IMG/VR virus record: IMGVR_UViG_3300032783_000063
Coordinates: 37,306-101,305 of that record
Strand: one strand, 5' to 3'
Origin: a virus
Length of the DNA stretch: 64,000 nt
Within the stretch, counting starts at the first letter, position 1. The number at the start of each line of letters is the position of its first letter. The position numbers were made by a program, and so were the translations under genes. Under the pieces are notes generated by a model. The model ran no database searches and was not told the origin of the DNA. It saw only the letters and a list, made by a program, of their open reading frames with translations. Shown here piece after piece: positions 23,917-32,090 of the stretch.

Positions 23917-24281
23917 ACATTCCAGTCACTCTGACCGGTTTGACTGCCGATGGCGAACTAGTGCCCTTTACCGGTTTCCCGACAGGTGTCCCCGGTCTTG
24001 TGGTCGCTAAGTCGGCCTTCCACCGTGACCCGCCACGGTATGCCGTGGTCCATGCCCGGTCAGGTCTGAGCCTTGGCTACTGCTTCACCGACCCGGAGGC
24101 TGCGCTCAGCTTCGCGCAGGCTGTCGGCTCCGTCGCCTGCTGGCGGCAGCCGGGACCTGCGGTACACGCCGCACTGCGAACCGATCGTTTCAAGGTGGCG
24201 CGAGAGCCATACCTGCGTGCGCGATGCCCTCATGGGCGTACTCGCGGAGCCCTGGATCACGACAACGGGGCAACGCTATGA
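23913..24281 (+). CDS. hypothetical protein (122 aa)
   Basis: ATGA overlap with the preceding gene. The N-terminal 80 residues (MNIPVTLTGLTADGELVPFTGFP...) look like a compact beta/alpha domain; the last third is Arg/His-rich. Function unknown. Confidence 0.55.
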   Translation: MNIPVTLTGLTADGELVPFTGFPTGVPGLVVAKSAFHRDPPRYAVVHARSGLSLGYCFTDPEAALSFAQAVGSVACWRQPGPAVHAALRTDRFKVAREPYLRARCPHGRTRGALDHDNGATL

Positions 24282-24682
24282 GCGGCGAAGAGAAGGGATG
24301 CGTCATGAACTCCACGAAAGGAATCGATCAGATGAATGCAATATCCGGGCCAGCAGTGCGGGCCGCCCCGCAGCCCGATTTCCCGTCCACCGCCTACGGT
24401 GTGCGCTTGACCTGGCTCGGTGAAGACGGTGGCATGGCCGCCGAAGGCCACGTCCCGCTGCTGCGGTTCGTCGCTGCCTGCAACCGTGTAGCGCGCACGG
24501 AGTGTGGTCTGCGGAACCTGGCAGACGAGCGAGGGTTCGCGCTGGACGATGTCCTGGACGTAGTCCGGCACGTCTGGGCCGTGACCGTCCCGCCAGAGGG
24601 CTGGTGCGAGTGGGCGGTCAGCTGGCAGGACGTCACGAAGGAAACTCCCGGCGCCATTCCCCTCACCGTCTACTGGCCGTAA
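24278..24682 (+). CDS. hypothetical protein (134 aa)
   Basis: Starts at ATG 24278 (ATGA overlap); ATG 24305 is an alternative. The core reads PDFPSTAYGVRLTWLGEDGGMAAEGHVPLLRFVAACNRVARTECGLRN, well-formed alpha/beta sequence without a recognised motif. Confidence 0.5.
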   Translation: MSGEEKGCVMNSTKGIDQMNAISGPAVRAAPQPDFPSTAYGVRLTWLGEDGGMAAEGHVPLLRFVAACNRVARTECGLRNLADERGFALDDVLDVVRHVWAVTVPPEGWCEWAVSWQDVTKETPGAIPLTVYWP

Positions 24683-24700
24683 GCGGACAGGGAGCACGCA

Positions 24701-24865
24701 ATGAGTGTGTATGACAAGGCTCTGGCGGCTCGGTGTGAGTTGTGCTGGGCGTCGCCGGGGACGGTGTGTCAGCGGCATCCGGCGGGGGTGCATGTGGGAC
24801 GCTTCCCGGACACTACGGTCACAGGCCGGGATGCGTACCGGATCGTACTGGAGGCGGCAGCGTGA
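24701..24865 (+). CDS. zinc-knuckle protein (54 aa)
   Basis: CAGGGAGCACGCA precedes ATG 24701. Contains CELC...C..H (RCELCWASPGTVCQRHPAG), a compact zinc knuckle. Its stop overlaps the next GTG. Small proteins of this pattern are frequent in actinobacterial plasmids and phages. Confidence 0.55.
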   Translation: MSVYDKALAARCELCWASPGTVCQRHPAGVHVGRFPDTTVTGRDAYRIVLEAAA

Positions 24866-24957
24866 TTCTCGATCTGGCCATGTTCGCGGTGGGGGTTGTC
24901 ATGGGCTGGGGTGCGGCCTGGTGGATGGCGCGCCGCGATAGGAAGGACAAGTCATGA
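24862..24957 (+). CDS. 31-aa membrane peptide (GTG start)
   Basis: VILDLAMFAVGVVMGWGAAWWMARRDRKDKS: a single helix followed by a strongly basic tail, framed by a GTGA overlap before and an ATGA overlap after. Probably a small partner of the DUF2637 protein. Confidence 0.55.
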   Translation: MILDLAMFAVGVVMGWGAAWWMARRDRKDKS

Positions 24958-25604
24958 CGCGCACGGGCAACACCACCAGGTACACGGCGGCGGCTGCGCT
25001 GGCTGGCGTGTCACTCATCGCCGCCGTCATCTCCTACCTGCACGCCCTCGCCGTGGTCCGCGCGGTCGGCGCCACGCCGCCGGTGGTGTACCTGATCCCG
25101 TTCCTCGCGGACCTGGTGATCCTGGGGGCGTCGGCGTCGCTGCTGGACGCAGCGTCGTCCGGGAAGGCGAAGCCGCGGCTGGCGGTGGTGTCGCTGGCGA
25201 CGGGGGTTGGGGTGACTCTGGCGATGAACGTGGCGGCGGGGCTGGGTCATGGTGTGGCGGGCGGTCTGGTGGCGGGGTGGCCGGCGGTGGCGTTCGTGTT
25301 GTCGCTGGAGTCCCTGGCGGTGATCGTCCGCTCAAACAGCCGCGAGGCGGCGCGGGCGGCGCGGCAGAGTGCCGTGGCGCCTGTCATACACGACGACAGG
25401 CCCGTCGCTCCCGCCACGGCCGAGCCTGCGCCGGTGGCGTCGGCGGCCGGGGACAACCATGAGGAGATCCGGCGGCTTCTCACCGCCGTCCCGCCGCTGT
25501 CGGTTTCCCAGATCGCTGACAGGGCGAATGTTTCCAAGTCCACGGTCCACCGGGTGAAGCGGCAGTCCCGCAACAACCGGCACGGCCTGTCCGCTGTCCG
25601 GTAG
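24954..25604 (+). CDS. DUF2637 membrane protein (SpdB-like) with C-terminal HTH
   Basis: 216 residues. Four membrane helices between about 10 and 125 carry the DUF2637 pattern SYLHALAVVRAVGA...PFLADLVILGASASLL...TLAMNVAAG. DUF2637 proteins occur beside tra genes in Streptomyces-type elements and are linked to intramycelial plasmid spread. The C-terminus adds LSVSQIADRANVSKSTVHRVKR, a helix-turn-helix. Direct overlap with the small membrane gene supports a complex. Confidence 0.85.
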   Translation: MTRTGNTTRYTAAAALAGVSLIAAVISYLHALAVVRAVGATPPVVYLIPFLADLVILGASASLLDAASSGKAKPRLAVVSLATGVGVTLAMNVAAGLGHGVAGGLVAGWPAVAFVLSLESLAVIVRSNSREAARAARQSAVAPVIHDDRPVAPATAEPAPVASAAGDNHEEIRRLLTAVPPLSVSQIADRANVSKSTVHRVKRQSRNNRHGLSAVR

Positions 25605-25615
25605 GAGGGAACCCC

Positions 25616-26341
25616 ATGGACGGTCACATGCTGAAGCGGACCCTGGCCGTGCACCAGCGCATAGCCGACGCGTTCAACGATGACCGGTTCCCGGTACGCG
25701 GCCCGAATACGCGGATGCTCGTTGTCACGGGCCTGTGGGTGGTCGGGATCGAGAGGCCCCCGCCTGGTGAGCGGTGGGATCGTGTCCGGGATCTGCTGCA
25801 GCTGAGTCCGTACGGGCTGCTGAACATGTTCAGGGAGGACGCACCTCGGTGGGCGCCGACTGACGAGCATGGCGTTGACCGACGCCGGGTGTGTGAGGCG
25901 CCGATGGTCCGCCGGTCCGGCCCGTGCGGGCAGTCTGAGTCGACTGCGTTCCGGGTGACTGATCCTGCTGATGGGACGTGGCGTATTGCCGGGTTCTGTA
26001 ACCGGCACCGGGAGTATGCGGCGGCGGTGCAGCAGGCTGAGCGTGTCCGCCGCCAGTCCGGGACGTTGCCGGTGCCTGTGCCGAACACGGGAGGGCTGCT
26101 GCCGTGTTATCTCGGCGGTAAACGGGAAGCCTGGGCTGAGAATTATGCGCGTGCCCGGCCGGGGTGGCAGCCTCCTGCGGAGGGTTTGCGGGCGGATGAC
26201 TGGCCAGTCATGGCAAAGGTCGTAGCCAAGGCGGCGGCTCCGCAGCTGTCGCTGCTCGAGGGTGACGGTGAGACCGAGTTCCTGTTCGCTGATGGTACCG
26301 GCCCTCCTTCGCTGCGTCTTTTGCCCGGAGGTGCGGCGTAA
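25616..26341 (+). CDS. hypothetical protein with zinc-like Cys/His cluster
   Basis: 241 residues following GTAGGAGGGAACCCC. N-terminal ALAVHQRIADAFNDD region, then a central C...C...C..H cluster (RRVCEAPMVRRSGPCGQSE...GFCNRHREYAAAV). Layout is reminiscent of plasmid/phage proteins of unknown role. Eleven bases after DUF2637, so same operon. Confidence 0.55.
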   Translation: MDGHMLKRTLAVHQRIADAFNDDRFPVRGPNTRMLVVTGLWVVGIERPPPGERWDRVRDLLQLSPYGLLNMFREDAPRWAPTDEHGVDRRRVCEAPMVRRSGPCGQSESTAFRVTDPADGTWRIAGFCNRHREYAAAVQQAERVRRQSGTLPVPVPNTGGLLPCYLGGKREAWAENYARARPGWQPPAEGLRADDWPVMAKVVAKAAAPQLSLLEGDGETEFLFADGTGPPSLRLLPGGAA

Positions 26342-26375
26342 GACTGGCAGCCGACATGAGTAGAAAGGCATCACC

Positions 26376-26795
26376 ATGTGCAACCCCGTGACAACCCTCA
26401 ACCCGGACTGCCTCCTCGCCAAAGGCACGGCGAACGGCTACGAGTGGGAAGTCGTCAGCAACCCGCTTGGCTACCGCTGCGGCTATGTGCGCATCCCGGC
26501 CGGGCACCCGTGGCACGGCAAGGGCATCGACGACGTCAACCCGGACCCGTTCGTACATGGCGGCCTGAACTTCGCCCGGGCGGACACTGACTGCGGCAAG
26601 GGCGGCGGGGATGATGCGTGGTGGCTCGGATTCGATTGTGCCCATGCGGGGGACGCCCCGGACCCGGCGCTGCCAGGCCATGATCCTCACATGCTGGAAC
26701 TGCTGCAGCGGGCGGGCTGGACTGTCCGGTCAACGGACTATGTAATCGGCGAGTGCGTGTCACTTGCCCGGCAGGCCGCCGCCGCAGTGCGGTAG
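26376..26795 (+). CDS. conserved phage-type protein (HPWHGK...GFDCAHAGD family)
   Basis: 139 residues with GYVRIPAGHPWHGKGIDD, VHGGLNFA and WWLGFDCAHAGDAPDP, a pattern I recognise from uncharacterised proteins in many phages. AGAAAGGCATCACC precedes ATG. Function unknown; its presence inside the conjugative module is a phage-like touch. Confidence 0.65.
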   Translation: MCNPVTTLNPDCLLAKGTANGYEWEVVSNPLGYRCGYVRIPAGHPWHGKGIDDVNPDPFVHGGLNFARADTDCGKGGGDDAWWLGFDCAHAGDAPDPALPGHDPHMLELLQRAGWTVRSTDYVIGECVSLARQAAAAVR

Positions 26796-26805
26796 AACAC
26801 TGTGC

Positions 26806-27252
26806 GTGAAAGCACTCACCGTCCGTAACCCCTGGGCTCACGCCATCGCCCACTGGCGCGAAACCATCATCAACATGACCTGGCCAACCGGCTACCGCGG
26901 CGAGCTCGCCATCCACGCCCACCCCGCCGCCGACCCCGCAGCGGATGATGACCCTCGCATCGCCGAGGTCGCAAGATCCCATCCGGGCATTCCCATGGCA
27001 GCCGGCGCGGTGGTCGCGGTCGGCCACCTCGCCGGCTGCCATCACGCTGAACGGTGCGACCATGCGTGGACGCCCTGCTGCCAGCCCGGCTGTCACCACC
27101 TGTGCGACCCGTGGGCCACCTACGGCATGTGGCACTGGCAGCTCACCGGAGTGCGGACGCTGGCGGTGCCAGTACCCTGCAAAGCCGGGCTCGGCCTGTG
27201 GGAACTCCCCGAGACGGTCGCCGACCAGACGTACCCGACCGAGGTGCTGTAA
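26806..27252 (+). CDS. ASCH-domain-like protein
   Basis: GTG 26806 gives a start KALTVRNPWAHAIAHWRETIINMTWPTGYRGELAIHAH, matching ASCH-type domains (ALTVxxPWAxAI...K/RT...YRGxLAIHA), a PUA-related fold linked to RNA binding. A Cys/His cluster (CHHAERCDHAWTPCCQPGCHHLC) suggests an added metal site. 148 residues. Confidence 0.6.
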   Translation: MKALTVRNPWAHAIAHWRETIINMTWPTGYRGELAIHAHPAADPAADDDPRIAEVARSHPGIPMAAGAVVAVGHLAGCHHAERCDHAWTPCCQPGCHHLCDPWATYGMWHWQLTGVRTLAVPVPCKAGLGLWELPETVADQTYPTEVL

Positions 27253-27284
27253 TACACCGTCCTGTCATACCTGTCGGTTACCTT

Positions 27285-27656
27285 ATGGGTATGTCTCGCC
27301 CTGTCGTACTCGCCGTCGCTGCCATCGTCTTACTCGTCGGCTGGGCCACCCACGGCCCCGTCGGCCTCGTCCTCGCCATCCTGCTCGAGGCCACGGTCTA
27401 CTTCATCTCGCTGCGGCTCCACCCGCGGATCCGGCACACCGGCATCCTCGGCCTCGGCTGGTTCACCTGCAGGGGCACCGGCGAGAAACACTCCCACCTG
27501 TTCCGCTGGATCTATCACCGGGATAAGCGGTGCGGCGGGTCGGGGCGGATCATCCGGTGGGGGGCCCGCCGGTGGGGCACTGACAATATCCGGCGGGCGG
27601 AGGTTCTGTCGGCGACACAGCGGGCCAACGCGAAACGTCTCCGCACCTGGCGCTAG
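27285..27656 (+). CDS. membrane protein with Cys-rich tail
   Basis: ATG 27285 or 27291. One or two membrane helices (about 5-42), then WFTCRGTGEKHSHLFRWIYHRDKRCGGSGRIIRWGARRWG. This CxGxG...CxGxG pairing is familiar from Streptomyces element proteins of unknown role. Last gene before a terminator-like hairpin. Confidence 0.6.
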   Translation: MGMSRPVVLAVAAIVLLVGWATHGPVGLVLAILLEATVYFISLRLHPRIRHTGILGLGWFTCRGTGEKHSHLFRWIYHRDKRCGGSGRIIRWGARRWGTDNIRRAEVLSATQRANAKRLRTWR

Positions 27657-27660
27657 GCAG

Positions 27661-27697
27661 CAGCCCGCCCATCCCAACCAGAGGGACAGGCGGGCTG
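27661..27697 (+). terminator. terminator-like hairpin after the Spd-like operon
   Basis: CAGCCCGCC (27661-27669) pairs perfectly with GGCGGGCTG (27689-27697) around a 19-nt loop, starting 5 bases after the operon's last stop. No strong T-run follows, as is common in actinomycetes. Confidence 0.55.
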
Positions 27698-27841
27698 ACT
27701 GTTGTACAGCCATTCAATTAGCCGACGCTAATTCCAAAATAATTGCGTTTCCATGTGTCACCGCTCCAGCGTGCTCCACAGTGCCTGATAGAGTTGCACT
27801 ACTCCACAGATTATCAACTCTAGGCATTTGGAGGTGCCCGG

Positions 27842-28453
27842 ATGAGCCCAAGACCACCACCTAAACGTAGATACCCTATCGAACCACTCACAGCAGGCGA
27901 AGTTAAGCTTCTGATGCGACAGTTCTCAACTACGACCGCAACGGGTATCAGGAACAGAGCACTCATAACAGTGATGTACCGCTCAGGACTGCGCATCTCG
28001 GAAGCGCTCGCGCTGAAGCCAGCCGACGTTGACCCGAAACAGGGATCAATCAGGGTCCTGCATGGCAAGGGCGACAAGAGCCGCGTCGTCTCCATTGACG
28101 ACGACGCGCTCGCTGTCGTACAGCGCTGGATGGACCGCCGCAAGATCGCCCGCATCAGAAACGGCTACCTGTTCTGCACCCTCCAGGGCGCAGACATCAA
28201 AGGCAGCTACGTCAGGGCAATGCTGAAGAGACAAGCGGAGAGGGCAGGGATCACCAAGCGGATCCACCCCCACGGCCTGAGACATTCCCACGCCGCCGAG
28301 CTCGTCGCCGAAGGCGTACCCGTCAACGTGATCCAGCAGCAACTTGGGCACGCCCACCTATCCACCACTGACGTCTACCTGCGGCACGTAGCCCCGGCAG
28401 ACGTGATCGCCATCGGCCGCAACCGCACATGGAACCTGGAGGACGAAGCGTGA
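27842..28453 (+). CDS. short tyrosine recombinase (integrase/XerD-like)
   Basis: 203 residues with the complete catalytic set: R51 (SGLRISEAL), K76/K79 (GKGDKS), H144-x2-R147 (HPHGLRHSH), H170 (LGHAHLST) and nucleophile Y179 (VYLRH). The usual N-terminal core-binding domain is nearly absent, so it is about half normal length. It would catalyse site-specific recombination, such as integration or dimer resolution. The 27698-27841 spacer is AT-richer than average and may hold its promoter or an att site, but no repeat was found to define one. Confidence 0.85.
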   Translation: MSPRPPPKRRYPIEPLTAGEVKLLMRQFSTTTATGIRNRALITVMYRSGLRISEALALKPADVDPKQGSIRVLHGKGDKSRVVSIDDDALAVVQRWMDRRKIARIRNGYLFCTLQGADIKGSYVRAMLKRQAERAGITKRIHPHGLRHSHAAELVAEGVPVNVIQQQLGHAHLSTTDVYLRHVAPADVIAIGRNRTWNLEDEA

Positions 28454-28674
28454 ATGGCATCCGCACCGACGCACACGCTCTGCCGTACGAGGACAGGGCT
28501 GTCACATTCATCCGCTGGCTGCCCGGCCGCAAGCTTGACGCCTGCGACGATCGAGCCACCAAGCGCGAATGGCTCACGCTGGGCGAGAGCCTGTTCGCGG
28601 CGTGGACCGGCCGCTACACCTCTGACATCTTCGTCGTAGACAGAGCAGCCGCCCGACGATGCCTGAAAATGTGA
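28450..28674 (+). CDS. hypothetical protein downstream of integrase (74 aa)
   Basis: GTGA overlap with the integrase stop. A compact, mixed-charge protein (GIRTDAHALPYEDRAVTFIRWLPGRKL...). No domain recognised; coupling suggests a recombinase accessory factor, by context only. Confidence 0.5.
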   Translation: MNGIRTDAHALPYEDRAVTFIRWLPGRKLDACDDRATKREWLTLGESLFAAWTGRYTSDIFVVDRAAARRCLKM

Positions 28675-28692
28675 CGCAGACACGGGCTCGCC

Positions 28693-28851
28693 CTAGATCC
28701 ATGCGTGGAGTCCGGCGGTGGCGGTCACCACCAGCACGATGAGCACGAACCTTGCTGCGGCCGCGTTGGAGCTGATGGCGTAGCGGACGACGGTCCACAG
28801 GTTTTCGTGGCGGGCCGGCGTGCGGCTTTCGCCGGTTCGGTTAGCCTTCAT
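28693..28851 (-). CDS. small C-terminal-anchored membrane protein (52 aa)
   Basis: CCGAGGAGGGTGCTCACC precedes ATG 28851. The sequence (MKANRTGESRTPARHENLWTVVRYAISSNAAAARFVLIVLVVTATAG) has a basic N-terminus and one C-terminal helix, resembling short Streptomyces membrane peptides I recall. Convergent with the integrase operon. Confidence 0.6.
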   Translation of the reverse strand: MKANRTGESRTPARHENLWTVVRYAISSNAAAARFVLIVLVVTATAGLHAWI

Positions 28852-29153
28852 GGTGAGCACCCTCCTCGGGGTGAGCAGTTTCTGGTGCCCTGCCTGCGGG
28901 AACAGGCGGGGCACTGCTCTTTCTCGGGTCAAGTTACCAGCGCGTATGGCGCCGGGCCCGGTTACGTAGCGTTGATTACCGCCATCCCCGAATGGTTCGC
29001 GGAACCCGGGCGGGGGGCATGGGACTTTAGTCCTGTCTTTCGCGTCTGCCCTAGGGGTGGTGTCGTACACCATGCTGGGGGATCATGAGGGCGGCAGCGG
29101 TTGCTGTCGTACACCAAGCGGGCGCCGTGAGGGGCGCCGCGGGGAGGACCGCG

Positions 29154-29372
29154 ATGGTTGAGTGGGATGCGTCTGGGCAGTTACCGGCACCGCCGGCGCC
29201 GGTGTCGCTGACGGTGGCCGTGGCTGCGTTTCGGGCGGTGGTGTCGGGGGATGTTGAACGGGACTGCGGGGAACTGCGGGAGCACGTGGCGTTCCTGGAG
29301 CGGCTGCTGCCTGATGCCGGGCAGGAGGCGGTGCGGGCGAAGTTCGGGAACCTGCTGGGGCACCGCGGCTGA
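29154..29372 (+). CDS. hypothetical helical protein (72 aa)
   Basis: GGGGAGGACCGCG precedes ATG 29154. VEWDASGQLPAPPAPVSLTVAVAAFRAVVSGDVERDCGELREHVAFLERLLPDAG is amphipathic helix. Two copies of the TGTCGTACA motif lie 40-95 bases upstream, and a strong terminator hairpin follows 14 bases after its stop. Confidence 0.55.
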   Translation: MVEWDASGQLPAPPAPVSLTVAVAAFRAVVSGDVERDCGELREHVAFLERLLPDAGQEAVRAKFGNLLGHRG

Positions 29373-29385
29373 CGTGCGGGTGAGC

Positions 29386-29420
29386 GAGGCCCCCGGCCGG
29401 TTACCCGGGCCGGGGGCCTC
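29386..29420 (+). terminator. strong terminator hairpin
   Basis: GAGGCCCCCGGCC (29386-29398) and GGCCGGGGGCCTC (29408-29420) form a perfect 13-bp stem with a 9-nt loop, followed by TGCATTTTGC. Confidence 0.8.
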
Positions 29421-30181
29421 TGCATTTTGCATGCGGTGTGTAAACCGCGTGTTTGTGTCGGGCGTCACATAGGTGTGGGGATGATCTGGCTGGGGGAGCG
29501 TACCCCGGCGCGGCACAGGCGGCGCAGGGTGCGGCATGCAGTCCGGGTCGTGCGAGGGTGGTGCTGGCCCGGCCGCGGGGGACAGGCCGGGCCAGCGGTG
29601 CCGTTCCACCTGCTGGCTCCGTCCCGGGAGCTCACGTCAACAGTGGGGCAGTCCGCAGACTACGTCAAGGTGCTGCCAGTATCACCATCTGGTGATAGTT
29701 CGCAGAAACGCGCGTCGTGATCGACTGGTCACGGCTAGCGTTTCCGGGCACAGGGCATCGGGTCCTGGCTGTGCGCTCTCTTAGGTTTCCCCGGGGGCAG
29801 GGCGGCCTGGGCCCTTGCCCTTCCAGTTCCGGTAGGCTCCCGTCGCTTGCGTTACGGGGACCGTCTCGGTTAGCTGGCGCTGTCTGGGGGTTCCGGCAGC
29901 GGCGGTGAGGGTCGCGGTGTGCCCGGCTAGGACTGGGGGGCACACCGCGACCGCACTTTACGTAACCCGACGGTTACAGTCGGTTCGCTCAAAGCTGTGG
30001 CGGCCCCCGGCCGGGCGGCATTACCGTGTCATGTATGACACGTATGCCCGGCCGGCTGCTCCCGCTGCCGGGCCGGTTACCGGACGTTTCGTATTCTGCT
30101 GGCAGGCATCGCGGCCGGCAGCAGCCCGCAGACCGGGTGCTGCGCGCGCTCACCTGGCGGCCGTCCCGGCGCGAAGGGTTC
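29421..30181. other. 760-bp non-coding region with hairpins and palindromes
   Basis: No frame looks coding: all translations are Arg/Pro/Ala-rich shadows. It holds a 15-bp perfect stem (29910-29924 with 29938-29952), the CCGAC...GTCGG pair near 29968-29984, and the palindrome GTGTCATGTATGACAC at 30026-30041, which includes one TGTCATACA motif. It precedes the ParB-like gene and could be a segregation or replication locus or an RNA gene. Confidence 0.45.
29910..29952. repeat. 15-bp perfect inverted repeat
   Basis: GGTCGCGGTGTGCCC (29910-29924) and GGGCACACCGCGACC (29938-29952) with a 13-nt loop. No clear gene ends here, so a terminator role would imply an unrecognised upstream transcript. Confidence 0.7.
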
Positions 30182-30385
30182 GTGTTGACGGAAACATATG
30201 AGGAGTGGCAGCAGCGGAAGCTGGAGGCTTCCCATCCGGGGTGGGAGATCAAGGTGACGTCGGATCGGGCGACGGCGCACCGGGGCGGGGATTTCCTGAC
30301 GGCCCCGACGGCGGTGGAGTTACGGATCATGCTGGACCAGGCTGCGTCGGAGGACGCGTGGAAAGAGGACTGGCGGCTGTGGTGA
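30182..30385 (+). CDS. hypothetical protein (67 aa, GTG/TTG start)
   Basis: GCGAAGGGTTC precedes adjacent GTG (30182) and TTG (30185) codons. The product (LTETYEEWQQRKLEASHPGWEIKVTSDRATAHRG...AVELRIMLDQAA) resembles the 32414 protein (EAEFPGWHIWATAENTY...), suggesting the same small family. Confidence 0.55.
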   Translation: MLTETYEEWQQRKLEASHPGWEIKVTSDRATAHRGGDFLTAPTAVELRIMLDQAASEDAWKEDWRLW

Positions 30386-30427
30386 GCCTTCAGGGCTGGT
30401 GCTGCTTAGACATGCGGAGGCGCCGGC

Positions 30428-31276
30428 ATGAGTGATGTCCCGTTCCCGGATCAGGTGAGCGGCGTGGGGCCGATGGACGGCGGGACGCTGGACGGGACCG
30501 TTCGGGCGCCCAGGCTGCCCGCAGCGGGCAGGTCGCAGCCGGTGGACATTTCCCGGCTGCACCCGCACCCGGATAACATCCGCGAGGATCTCGGGGACCT
30601 GGAGGACATGGCGGCGTCGATCCGCGTGCACGGGATCCTGCAGGCGCTCGTGGTCGTCCCGCATCCGTCCCGGGCAGGTCATTACCATGTTCTCGCCGGG
30701 CACCGGCGCCTGGCTGCGGCCAGGCTGGCGGGGCTGGCGGACGTGCCGGTCACTGTCCGCCAGGCTGACATCGGCGTGTCGAAAGCCGTGCAGGTGATGC
30801 TGATCGAGAACTGTCAGCGTGAGGATCTGGGCCCGGTGGAGAAGGCCGAGGCGATGGGGAAGCTCGTCTCGGGGGGCATGTCGCAGGTGCAGATCGCGAA
30901 GGCTATCGGGATGTCTGATACGACGGTGTCCACGTATCTGGCTCTGCTGGAGCTAGACCGGGCGACGCAGCGGCGGGTGGCTGCGGGGATGGTCCCGGTG
31001 ATGGATGCGGTGCGGGCGGTGCGGAAGACCCGGGCGGCGAGCCGGTCGCGGGACGGCGGGGCGGACCGTAACAAGGCGATGGCGCTGACGTGGGAGCCGG
31101 ATCATTTCACTGACCGGCATCCGCTGGCCCGGAAGGCGAGAGCGATGTGTGACGCACGGGAGCATAACGCGCGGCGGCGGCTTGGCCGGGTGGCGTGCGG
31201 GGAGTGCTGGGAAACGGTGATCCGCCGTGATGAGCAGCTGGTTGTCCGGGCGGGGATGCTGGAGGGCGGCCTTTAG
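30428..31276 (+). CDS. ParB/Spo0J-family DNA-binding protein
   Basis: 282 residues. ParB N-terminal domain with HPHPDNIRED, GHRRLAAARLAGL and VQVMLIENCQREDLGPVEKAEAM (about 45-145), then an HTH (SQVQIAKAIGMSDTTVSTYLALLEL). The C-terminus adds C...H...CGEC, unlike chromosomal ParB dimerisation domains. No parA is adjacent. It could act in partition or KorB-like regulation. Three TGTCRTACA sites lie within 1.4 kb upstream and a parS-like site lies at 49090. GGAGGCGCCGGC precedes ATG. Confidence 0.8.
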   Translation: MSDVPFPDQVSGVGPMDGGTLDGTVRAPRLPAAGRSQPVDISRLHPHPDNIREDLGDLEDMAASIRVHGILQALVVVPHPSRAGHYHVLAGHRRLAAARLAGLADVPVTVRQADIGVSKAVQVMLIENCQREDLGPVEKAEAMGKLVSGGMSQVQIAKAIGMSDTTVSTYLALLELDRATQRRVAAGMVPVMDAVRAVRKTRAASRSRDGGADRNKAMALTWEPDHFTDRHPLARKARAMCDAREHNARRRLGRVACGECWETVIRRDEQLVVRAGMLEGGL

Positions 31277-31469
31277 GCTGGCGCGGCGGCGCGCGGTTCC
31301 AACCAGGTAACTCACATATGGCTGGAGCGCAAGTCCATGCACTCCGCGTGTCGCCGTCGCCTTCCCGTGTTACTGGCGTGCCAAGTGATACCTTCCCCTA
31401 GTTGCAGCGTGTGACGACGCTCGACACGTACCGCTATCGTGGCCGTTCAGCAGGGGGAAGGCATCGTCT

Positions 31470-31670
31470 GTGTTTCACCGCCGCCACCGGGATCAGCTCA
31501 TCGTCCAGCTCGCAGGCCAGCTCGCCGACTCCCGTGCCCGTGAAGCCAAGATGGCTGAGCGGCTCGAGTGGTTTGAGGCAGCTCTGGCGGACACGCCGTT
31601 CGCCAGAGCCGGGGCCGGTCAGCCGGTGCGCCGACCGCCGCTGGCTGTCGTACACCGTTCGGCCAGGTAA
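31470..31670 (+). CDS. small coiled-coil protein (66 aa, GTG start)
   Basis: GGGGGAAGGCATCGTCT precedes GTG 31470. FHRRHRDQLIVQLAGQLADSRAREAKMAERLEWFEAAL is a charged heptad-like helix. Its 3' end overlaps the oppositely oriented HTH gene by about 50 bases. Confidence 0.5.
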   Translation: MFHRRHRDQLIVQLAGQLADSRAREAKMAERLEWFEAALADTPFARAGAGQPVRRPPLAVVHRSAR

Positions 31671-31975
31671 GCGTCCCAGAGAATGGCGACGCGCTCGTCC
31701 AGGCTGAGTTCCCGCGGCGGGGCGTCGTCCTGATGCGGCGGCGGGGCGAGGCCGAGGGCGAGACGGACGTCTGCCTCGGCGCCGGTGACACGGGCCATGG
31801 CCAGGATGGTGGCCTGGCGGCCGCAGCCGGTGCGGATGACTTTCCGCCAGCCGGCGGGGGTGATGCCGGCGCGGCGGGCGGCTTCGGCGAGGGTGAGCAT
31901 GGGCACGTGGCGGCGGAGTGCGGTGTCGATGATAACCGTGGCCGCACGTGTGGCATTTACGTCTTCTCTGGACAT
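31619..31975 (-). CDS. HTH regulator (repressor-like), divergent from 32091
   Basis: 118 residues from ATG 31975 (MSREDVNATRAATVIIDTAL...). LTLAEAARRAGITPAGWRKVIRTGCGRQATILAMARVTGA fits a Cro/CI-type HTH. It faces the XRE gene at 32091 across a 115-bp divergent spacer, the layout of a phage lysis/lysogeny switch. Confidence 0.6.
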   Translation of the reverse strand: MSREDVNATRAATVIIDTALRRHVPMLTLAEAARRAGITPAGWRKVIRTGCGRQATILAMARVTGAEADVRLALGLAPPPHQDDAPPRELSLDERVAILWDAYLAERCTTASGGRRTG

Positions 31976-32090
31976 CTCACACAGTATGGCATACCTGGCT
32001 GACAGTGTGCGGGCGTAACGCGCCGAAACTTTCCGCGACACGTTGCCGAACGTTGCCCCATGTCAGCGAAAGTACGCTAGAGTTAGCAAC
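31976..32090. promoter_or_regulatory. divergent regulatory region with CGTTGC/GCAACG half-sites
   Basis: CGTTGC occurs at about 32041 and 32051 and its complement GCAACG at about 32086, between two divergent HTH genes. These are candidate operators for either protein. Promoter elements are not clear enough to place. Confidence 0.4.

Noticed and set aside
29427-29720. 97-codon ORF after the 29154 gene
   Set aside because: Starts within the terminator's trailing sequence and has no protein-like composition.
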